A stretch of DNA of 20,437 nucleotides, from assembly GCA_002469545.1 (NCBI GenBank), contig DKMK01000026.1, positions 1 through 20,437 of the forward strand. The letters run 5' to 3'. Under the pieces are notes generated by a model. The model did not search any database and was not told the origin of the DNA. It saw nothing but the letters and a program-made list of their open reading frames with translations. This stretch comes from Rhodobacterales bacterium UBA7416. Its GTDB lineage: Bacteria; Pseudomonadota; Alphaproteobacteria; Rhodobacterales; Rhodobacteraceae. A program made the position numbers and the translations under genes. Below are positions 14,558-20,437 of this stretch, one piece after another (positions within the stretch are counted from its first letter, which is position 1; every line of letters starts with the position of its first letter).

Positions 14558-15140
14558 GTTCTGCCGCCGGAATAATCGGAAAGAACTCGCCACCGGAGCG
14601 CACGCCGAACCAATCGGAGCCTTCGTGCATTTGAGTCATGCCGATATCAACCAGACGGTAAAAACTCTTGCGGTCGATCAAAGCTTCTAGGTTTGTGCGG
14701 ATCAAAACGTAGGGGCTGGGTTCGCCTGTTTTTTCGTCCCGTACAACCCGAATTGGGTTTTCGAGGCCTGCGATTGCGCTGTCGCCGACGTTGGTGTGAA
14801 ATGTGATAACCTGATCAGCGCCTGCGTTTTCAACATCAAAATCAATGGCCACAAACGGTGCGTCGTCGACAATGATGCCCACCTTTTCCACGGGTGTTAC
14901 CAAGAAGTAGTCGTCCCCATCCTTGCGAATGATGGATGAAAACAGCTTTACCAGCGGTGCCCTGCCGATGGGGGTGCCAAGGTAGAACCATGTGCCGTCG
15001 CGTGCGATGCGCATGTCTAAATCCCCGCAAAATGGGGGATTCCACAAATGCACGGGTGCAGGGCCCTTTTTCGAGGCCTTGGTTGCGGCCTGTACGATGC
15101 TGTCTGTGTTCTCTTTTTTCATGGATGGCGGATTTGTCAT
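14550..15140 (-). CDS. DUF1285 domain protein
   Basis: Conserved proteobacterial protein of 196 residues and unknown function. The family pattern is clear: VHLWNPPFCGDLDMRIARDGTWFYLGTPI (29-57), followed by PLVKLFSSIIRKDGDDYFLVTPVEKV and VDDAPFVAIDF, then the DRKSFYRLVDIG segment near the C-terminus. No signal peptide, membrane helix or catalytic motif is visible. ATG 15140 gives an N-terminal low-complexity tail; an in-frame ATG at 15122 is possible and neither has a strong Shine-Dalgarno. It is divergent from the MoxR operon across 64 bases, an arrangement I recall from other alphaproteobacteria, which hints at a shared role or co-regulation. The stop overlaps the LprI-like gene on the other strand. 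Confidence 0.85.
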   Translation of the reverse strand: MTNPPSMKKENTDSIVQAATKASKKGPAPVHLWNPPFCGDLDMRIARDGTWFYLGTPIGRAPLVKLFSSIIRKDGDDYFLVTPVEKVGIIVDDAPFVAIDFDVENAGADQVITFHTNVGDSAIAGLENPIRVVRDEKTGEPSPYVLIRTNLEALIDRKSFYRLVDIGMTQMHEGSDWFGVRSGGEFFPIIPAAELS

Positions 15141-15204
15141 TTGTGTTCTTTGCGATAACTGCGTTTAATACCTGTATATTATATGCGGTATAGAAGGTTT
15201 TGTC

Positions 15205-16206
15205 ATGACAAGTAAGTTGGCCAATGAAATTGATGCATTAGGTGTGAAATTGGCGGATGCCAAGACACAGATTGCCACACGGGTTATCGGACAGGAACGC
15301 GTCGTTGAATTGGCGATGATTGCGTTGCTGTCGGGCGGTCACGGATTGCTGGTTGGCGCACCGGGTCTGGCGAAAACGCGTTTGGTGGAAACGCTGGGCG
15401 TGGTGATGGGGCTGGACGGCAAGCGCGTACAATTTACACCCGATCTTATGCCGTCGGATATTTTGGGGTCAGAGGTGCTGGAAACCAGTGCGGATGGAAC
15501 GCGCAATTTTCTTTTTATTAAGGGACCAGTTTTTAGTCAGTTGTTGATGGCTGACGAAATCAACCGCGCATCACCACGTACGCAATCTGCATTATTGCAA
15601 GCGATGCAAGAACATCGTGTGACGATTGCTGGACAGGAATATGATTTACCTGCGCCGTTTCATGTGTTGGCGACGCAAAATCCGATTGAACAAGAAGGCA
15701 CCTATCCATTGCCAGAAGCACAATTGGATCGGTTTTTGTTGCAGATTGATGTGGGTATGCCAGATCGTGCAACGGAACGTGCGATCCTTGAGGCGACGAC
15801 AGGTGCGGACGAAGCAGTGGCGCAGCCAGTTTTAAGTGCAGCGGAATTGATCGCTGCGCAACAGATCGTGCGCCAAATGCCCGTGGGTGAGGCCGTCGTC
15901 GAGGCGATTTTGGATTTGGTGCGTTCTGCGCGACCGGACGAAGCGAACGCAAGCGATACGGTCAAGGAATTGGTCAGCTGGGGGCCAGGACCACGTGCGG
16001 CGCAGGCTTTGATGTTGGCTGTGCGTGCGCGTGCATTGGTGCAGGGGAATTTGGCACCATCAATGGATGATGTTGCCGCGTTGGCGCAACCAGTTTTGAT
16101 ACATCGCATGGCGTTGGGATTTGGTGCGCGTGCGCAGGGTGCTGATTTACGTGGTTTGATTGCAGAATTGACCAACAAAGTGACTGGGGCAGAGGCCGCC
16201 GCTTGA
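15205..16206 (+). CDS. MoxR-family AAA+ ATPase
   Basis: Hexameric AAA+ chaperone-like ATPase, 333 residues. Walker A is GAPGLAKT (51-58, K57), Walker B LLMADEIN (D117-E118), sensor 1 ATQNP (N159) and sensor 2 GPGPRAAQ near residue 260. The MoxR-type inserts after Walker A (FTPDLMPSDILGSEVL) are intact. MoxR proteins work with vWA-domain partners to mature or assemble proteins, often at the envelope, and the following three genes supply such partners. GAAGG (15193-15197) lies 7 bases before the ATG. The TATATTATAT stretch at 15175-15184 could hold a -10 element, but I find no good -35. The stop overlaps the TTG start of the next gene by 4 bases. Confidence 0.95.
   Translation: MTSKLANEIDALGVKLADAKTQIATRVIGQERVVELAMIALLSGGHGLLVGAPGLAKTRLVETLGVVMGLDGKRVQFTPDLMPSDILGSEVLETSADGTRNFLFIKGPVFSQLLMADEINRASPRTQSALLQAMQEHRVTIAGQEYDLPAPFHVLATQNPIEQEGTYPLPEAQLDRFLLQIDVGMPDRATERAILEATTGADEAVAQPVLSAAELIAAQQIVRQMPVGEAVVEAILDLVRSARPDEANASDTVKELVSWGPGPRAAQALMLAVRARALVQGNLAPSMDDVAALAQPVLIHRMALGFGARAQGADLRGLIAELTNKVTGAEAAA
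16192..16195 (+). promoter_or_regulatory. Ribosome binding site supporting a TTG start
   Basis: GAGG, 7 bases before TTG 16203. It supports translation of the DUF58 gene from TTG inside the overlap with the MoxR stop codon (TTGA). Confidence 0.6.
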
Positions 16207-17084
16207 CCATCCATCCAACCATAAAATTACGCGGTGATGCACAGGCGATCTCAGGTGGGGTGCCTGCGTTAATCGCAAAAGCACGTCATTTGGCGGCGAC
16301 GTTGTCGTTGGGGGTGCATGGGCGCAGGCGTTCTGGTCTGGGCGAAGAGTTTTGGCAATATCGTCAGGCGGATGTTGGCGACAGTGCGCGTGATATTGAT
16401 TGGCGCAGGTCTGCGCAGGGCGATCAATATTTTATCCGCCAGACAGAATGGCAAACCGCACAGGCAGTGCATTTTTGGGTTGATCAAAGTGCATCTATGC
16501 AGTTTCGAGGTGGTCATCCTGCTCAATCAAAATCGGAACGCGCGAATACGTTGGCTGTCGCGATTGCAATGTTATTGGCCAAAGGCGGCGAACGGTTTGC
16601 GCATTTAAGCGATCTAGAGCGACCCAAAAGTGGTGAGGCACAGGTCAATCGATTTGCGGCTCAGATTTTGGATCGCAACGATGAAGCCGATTATGGAGCG
16701 CCAACAAACAAAGCAATCGCCAAAGGATCACGTGCGATATTTTTGTCGGATTTTCTGGGCGACTGGGATGATATTGTCGATGGGATTTCACGCATTGCAG
16801 ATCAGGACGTCCAAGGTGCATTGGTTCAAGTCTTGGATCCCCAAGAGTTAGCATTTCCATTCAAAGGCCGAACTATTTTCAAAAGCATGTTGGGGAGCCT
16901 GTCATTTGAGGCACGCCGCGCCAATGGGCTGCGAGATGCCTATTTGGAACGATTAGCTGAACGCCAAGAGAAATTGAAAACGTTGGCACGCCGCACAGGG
17001 TGGCGGTTCAGCGTGCACCAAACTGACAACAGTGCGCAAAATGCGTTGTTGTGGTTGTACACCATCATGCAAGAGGCAGCGTAA
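16203..17084 (+). CDS. DUF58 (vWA-like) protein
   Basis: Partner protein of the MoxR ATPase, 293 residues, starting at TTG. The DUF58 signature is clear: RRSGLGEEFWQYRQADVGDSARDIDWRRSAQGDQYFIRQTEW (43-83). The region after it adopts the vWA pattern, with a MIDAS-like D-x-S-x-S (D94, S96, S98 in WVDQSASM). AIFLSDFLGDWDD further on fits the next vWA strand. No transmembrane segment is visible, so it is probably cytosolic and membrane-associated through neighbours. It overlaps the MoxR gene by 4 bases and its own stop overlaps the next start (TAATG), so the three are translationally coupled. The role is inferred from family: bridging MoxR to a substrate. The substrate is not known. Confidence 0.92.
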   Translation: MTIHPTIKLRGDAQAISGGVPALIAKARHLAATLSLGVHGRRRSGLGEEFWQYRQADVGDSARDIDWRRSAQGDQYFIRQTEWQTAQAVHFWVDQSASMQFRGGHPAQSKSERANTLAVAIAMLLAKGGERFAHLSDLERPKSGEAQVNRFAAQILDRNDEADYGAPTNKAIAKGSRAIFLSDFLGDWDDIVDGISRIADQDVQGALVQVLDPQELAFPFKGRTIFKSMLGSLSFEARRANGLRDAYLERLAERQEKLKTLARRTGWRFSVHQTDNSAQNALLWLYTIMQEAA

Positions 17085-19804
17085 TGGGTGGCATCGGGTT
17101 TTTATCACCCCTTTTGTTGGTGGGATTGTTGGCGTTGCCGATTTTATATTGGCTGTTACGCGCCACGCCGCCAGCACCCGTGGTCCGTGCGTTCCCCGCC
17201 GTGGGATTGATGCTGGGTTTGAAAAATGACGAAAATACGCCAGATCGCACGCCGTGGTGGTTATTGTTGTTGCGCCTGTTGGCTGTGGCCGCCGTGATCA
17301 TTGGGTTTGCGGGGCCGATTTTAAATCCTGCTGATCGTATCAAGGGGTCTGGACCGTTATTGATCGCGATGGATGCCAGTTGGGCCAGTGCCCAAGATTG
17401 GCCCGCACGCCGCGCCAAGGTTGTGGAAATATTGCGCCAAGCGATCCAAGATGATCGACCAGTTGCATTGCAACGTCTGAGCGATGTGCCGCGTGGGGAT
17501 ATTGAATTTCGCTCTGGGAATGATTGGTTAGCAAGCGTTCAAACGATGGAACCAAATGCGTGGGCGCCCGATTATGATCGGTGGGCGGATGCGATTTCAA
17601 ATCAAGGCATTGCACAAGTGATTTGGTTATCAGATGGGCTGAACCACGTCGGTCGCGATACGTTTTTGACCGCACTTGGTGATATTGAATTGACGATTGT
17701 GGATGGGTTGGTGGAACCTGTTGCATTACGGCCTTTGGCGTTTGAACAAGGAAAATTAACCACCAGTGTTTTGCGCCCAAAAGGTAGCGTGACGCGTGAT
17801 GTGGTGTTGGAATTGATTGGTGCTGATCCGCGTGGCGTTTTGCGCGCCTTGTCGGTCCAAGAGCTGACCATTGAGGGTGTAGATCATTTGGCGACGTTTG
17901 AATTGCCGACCGAATTACGCAATCGGGTTCAGCAGGTCCGAATACGTGGAGTACGTTCTGCGGGTGCGGTGGCTGTGACGGACGACAGCGTGCAGGGGCG
18001 CAAGATTGCGTTGATGAGTGGTAGCCAAGATCAAGAGGCGGGGACGTTATTGTCCAATCTGCATTATCTGCGCAATGCGTTGGTCGAGACGGCGACCTTG
18101 ATTGAAACGGATTTGGAAACAGCCCTGATTGCCAGCCCTGATATTGTGATATTTGCGGATGTCGGCCGGTTGTCAGATATCGAAGAAATCGCAATGGTTG
18201 ATTGGGTCGAAGGCGGTGGAACGCTGGTTCGGTTTGCGGGGCCTCGATTGATCAGCAGTGGAATTGGGCAACGCGAAGAGCATCCGTTGTTACCTGTGCG
18301 GTTACGTGCAGGTGGGCGCGATGTGGGTGGTGCAATGTCGTGGGGCGAGCCCAAACAATTGCGCGCGTTTACGGAAAACAGCCCGTTTTTTGGGTTGGGT
18401 ATCCCAAGCGATGTTTATGTGAATTCGCAGGTAATCGCGCAACCTGATCCAAATTTGTCAGAACGTGTGTTGGCCAGTTTGGCAGATGGAACGCCGTTAG
18501 TGACAGCAAAAGAGCAAGGCGCAGGGCGTGTTGTTTTGTTCCATGTGACGGCAAATGCGGCGTGGTCAAATTTGCCGCTGTCTGGGCTGTTCGTGAAGAT
18601 GTTGGAGCGTTTGTCGATTTCTACCGTGCGTCGCGCAGGGGACGCTGATTTGGATGGATTAGTTTGGACGCCGTTGCGTGTGATTGATGGGTTTGGTGTT
18701 ATCAGCGATGCGCAGAATTTAAGCGGTGTTGAGGGTGCGGATTTGGCGCTGGGCGGTGTTTCTGAAAATCAGCGCCCTGGAATTTATGGATACCAAGATC
18801 GGCGTGTTGCGCTGAATGTAATTAGTGAGGACACAGTTTTAGCGCCTGCCAAGTGGCCGTTGGCGACAGGGCGTGCGCGGTTGGAGACAACAAGTGAATT
18901 GGATTTAAAGCCTGCGTTTTTAAGTGCGGCTGTGGTGATGTTGATTATTGATGTTTTGGCGACCCTTGGGGTCAGTGGCTTGTTGATGGCGCGTGCCAGT
19001 GTTGTGATGCTGGCGTTATTGATTGGTGGTCAAGCGGATGCCCAAGATGATGCGCGCGCGATAGAGGCCGCGAATAATACTGTGTTGGCGTATATTTTGA
19101 CGGGCGATGATCGGTTGGATCGCACGTCGCGGGCTGGCTTGATTGGATTGTCTGCTGAATTGACGCGCCGCACCGCGATTGAACCGATTGCACCCGTTGG
19201 TGTGAATTTGGACCGTGACGAAATCTCTTTGTATCCGTTTTTATATTGGCCGATTTCAGATGCCCAAACAGCGCCATCCGATGTGGCAATTGGCAAGTTG
19301 AACCGGTTCATTCGAACAGGCGGTATGATTTTGTTTGATACGCGTGATGCGAATGTTTCTGGGACGATCGGGGGCGGAACAAAGAATGGGCGAAAGCTGC
19401 AGGAAATCGCGGCGCGATTGGACATCCCGCAATTGGAACCCGTGCCACAAGATCATGTTTTGACACGCAGTTTTTATCTGTTGCGCGATTTCCCGGGACG
19501 CCACATGGGACCACCTGTTTGGGTCGAAGCAGCACCACCAGAGCAATTGCAAGACGGCATGCCGTTTCGCAATCTAAACGATGGTGTGACACCTGTTTTG
19601 ATTGGTGGCAATGATTGGGCATCAGCGTGGGCAATTGATGATCGTGGACGGTATATGTTTCCCGTTGGTCGCGGACAGCAAGGCGAATTACAACGCGAAT
19701 ACGCACAGCGATTTGGTGTGAATCTGATCATGTATGTGATGACTGGGAATTACAAAAGCGATCAGGTGCACATTCCAAGCCTGCTGGAACGGTTGGGGCA
19801 ATGA
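17084..19804 (+). CDS. Large membrane protein, BatA N-terminal plus DUF4159 domain
   Basis: 906-residue inner-membrane protein of the MoxR operon. Residues 5-26 and 58-80 are membrane helices flanking ATPPAPVVRAFPAVGLMLGL, the BatA/aerotolerance N-terminal pattern. A vWA-like domain follows, but its MIDAS is degenerate (D97 and S99 in AMDASWAS, third position Ala). Residues about 300-395 (ALMSGSQDQEAG, IVIFADVGRLSD, MVDWVEGGGTLVRFAGPRL) look like a glutamine-amidotransferase-type fold without an obvious catalytic Cys. One or two further hydrophobic segments lie near 612-648. The C-terminal part (about 690-900) is DUF4159, with YPFLYWPISD, IRTGGMILFDTRD and the last-quarter motif DHVLTRSFYLLRDFPGR. 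Starts at ATG 17084 with GAGG 7 bases upstream; its stop overlaps the next start. Function unknown beyond likely envelope assembly with MoxR. Confidence 0.88.
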   Translation: MGGIGFLSPLLLVGLLALPILYWLLRATPPAPVVRAFPAVGLMLGLKNDENTPDRTPWWLLLLRLLAVAAVIIGFAGPILNPADRIKGSGPLLIAMDASWASAQDWPARRAKVVEILRQAIQDDRPVALQRLSDVPRGDIEFRSGNDWLASVQTMEPNAWAPDYDRWADAISNQGIAQVIWLSDGLNHVGRDTFLTALGDIELTIVDGLVEPVALRPLAFEQGKLTTSVLRPKGSVTRDVVLELIGADPRGVLRALSVQELTIEGVDHLATFELPTELRNRVQQVRIRGVRSAGAVAVTDDSVQGRKIALMSGSQDQEAGTLLSNLHYLRNALVETATLIETDLETALIASPDIVIFADVGRLSDIEEIAMVDWVEGGGTLVRFAGPRLISSGIGQREEHPLLPVRLRAGGRDVGGAMSWGEPKQLRAFTENSPFFGLGIPSDVYVNSQVIAQPDPNLSERVLASLADGTPLVTAKEQGAGRVVLFHVTANAAWSNLPLSGLFVKMLERLSISTVRRAGDADLDGLVWTPLRVIDGFGVISDAQNLSGVEGADLALGGVSENQRPGIYGYQDRRVALNVISEDTVLAPAKWPLATGRARLETTSELDLKPAFLSAAVVMLIIDVLATLGVSGLLMARASVVMLALLIGGQADAQDDARAIEAANNTVLAYILTGDDRLDRTSRAGLIGLSAELTRRTAIEPIAPVGVNLDRDEISLYPFLYWPISDAQTAPSDVAIGKLNRFIRTGGMILFDTRDANVSGTIGGGTKNGRKLQEIAARLDIPQLEPVPQDHVLTRSFYLLRDFPGRHMGPPVWVEAAPPEQLQDGMPFRNLNDGVTPVLIGGNDWASAWAIDDRGRYMFPVGRGQQGELQREYAQRFGVNLIMYVMTGNYKSDQVHIPSLLERLGQ

Positions 19805-20437
19805 TGGATTTTGGCATAACATTTTCGCCATTGGTGCCGTGGGTTTTGGTCGCCGCATTGGGTGCAGTCAGTGTGCTGGCTGTTGGTTTTGCTGTGTTCA
19901 AGGGGCTGCGTGGATGGGTGTTGCGTGGGCTTGCTGCGGCTTTCTTGATCCTTGCGTTGGCTGGACCGACGATCAACCAAGAAGAACGCGATGGGCTGAG
20001 CAATGTGGTTTTTGTTGTCATCGACGAAAGTGAAAGTCAGCGAATTTCAGATCGTCATGATCAAGTAAACACCGCGTTGACTGCGATAAAAGCACGATTT
20101 AGCGGTGACGCAGATTTTGAGCTGCGTGAAGTGCGTGTCGAGAATGATTTGGGCATGCGTGACAGTGGCTCAATGGTTTTGACGGCATTGTCGCAGGCCG
20201 CCGCACAAGTGGCCGCATCGCGTGTTGCTGGTGCGATTGTGCTGAGTGATGGACGCATTCACGACCAAGAGGCCCTGAATGTATTTCCCGCACCGGTGCA
20301 TTTATTGCAAACAGGGCGTCAGGGTGATTGGGATAAGCGGCTTGAACTTATCAATGCGCCAAGCTTTGCCATTGTCGGCGAAGAGATTATTTTACGGCTT
20401 CGCATTGGTGAACAGGGCGATGTGCCTGCGGATAAAA
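19801..20437 (+). CDS. Membrane vWA-like protein, fourth gene of the MoxR operon (3' end cut by window)
   Basis: The frame opens with ATGATGG at 19801, overlapping the preceding stop (ATGA), and stays open to the last base, giving 212 visible residues. Two N-terminal membrane helices (about 11-31 and 39-55, ending in LALAGPTINQEER) are arranged as in the BatA-like N-terminus of the gene before it. A vWA-like segment follows: NVVFVVIDESESQRISDR has a complete D-x-S-x-S pattern (D75, S77, S79), and AGAIVLSDGRIHD fits the next strand. ATG 19804 is an equally possible start. I do not know a precise family name; homologues in alphaproteobacterial MoxR operons are usually labelled hypothetical membrane proteins. 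The C-terminal part lies outside the window. Confidence 0.82.
   Translation, partial: MMDFGITFSPLVPWVLVAALGAVSVLAVGFAVFKGLRGWVLRGLAAAFLILALAGPTINQEERDGLSNVVFVVIDESESQRISDRHDQVNTALTAIKARFSGDADFELREVRVENDLGMRDSGSMVLTALSQAAAQVAASRVAGAIVLSDGRIHDQEALNVFPAPVHLLQTGRQGDWDKRLELINAPSFAIVGEEIILRLRIGEQGDVPADK

Noticed and set aside
17340..18194. 284-codon open frame on the minus strand
   Set aside because: It is antisense to the DUF4159 gene, rich in Pro/His/Ser/Arg without any recognisable domain, and lacks a ribosome binding site; it follows from the codon bias of the plus-strand gene.
1..20437. Mobile element, CRISPR, tRNA/rRNA, defence or toxin-antitoxin system
   Set aside because: No transposase, integrase, spaced direct repeats, cloverleaf-like sequence, nuclease-helicase pairs or small paired toxin genes were recognised.

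Overview
The window looks like chromosomal DNA of a marine-type alphaproteobacterium, most likely Rhodobacterales (Roseobacter group) with a moderate GC content. The basis is protein character and gene content: duplicated F0 b'/b stalk genes, a zf-CHCC (NDUFS6-like) zinc protein just before polA, a DUF1285 gene beside a MoxR/DUF58/DUF4159 block, and an Ada-like methyltransferase beside nth. This is inference from recognised families; no rRNA or tRNA marker is present. I see no tRNA, rRNA, CRISPR array, insertion sequence, integrase or prophage gene. Genes are packed closely and no gene-free stretch exceeds 300 bases; the longest gaps are about 150 bases.

Layout. 1-994: the end of an ATP synthase F0 operon (b' partial, then b), closed by a strong intrinsic terminator at about 1019-1054. 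1142-3351: a PhyH-type dioxygenase, a translationally coupled ArsR-type regulator plus AHSA1/SRPBCC protein, and a LysE-type exporter. 3443-5820 (minus strand): a FadR/FCD-type GntR regulator with a perfect 10-bp-arm inverted repeat just upstream, an OmpA-domain lipoprotein with a glycine zipper, and an Ada-like AraC/alkyltransferase fusion. 5898-7542: endonuclease III overlapping a PfkB-family adenosine-kinase-like gene. 7588-8391 (minus): a sulfotransferase. 8541-11955: HIT protein, NDUFS6-like zinc protein and DNA polymerase I. 11952-12701 (minus): hydroxypyruvate isomerase-like protein, divergent from gnd (12769-14184), which is followed by an LprI-like secreted protein. 14550-15140 (minus): DUF1285 protein. 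15205 to the right edge: a tightly coupled operon of MoxR AAA+ ATPase, DUF58 protein, a large BatA/DUF4159 membrane protein and a fourth membrane vWA-like protein cut by the window end.

How the genes work together. Most of the window is housekeeping: ATP synthase, DNA repair and replication (Ada-like, Nth, PolA) and carbon metabolism (Gnd, Hyi, sugar/nucleoside kinase). The clearest multi-gene system is the MoxR operon, where each junction overlaps and three consecutive products carry or resemble vWA folds. It is a known type of locus whose substrate is not established; I did not find a wholly new system. The best regulatory leads are inverted repeats upstream of the ArsR and GntR genes.
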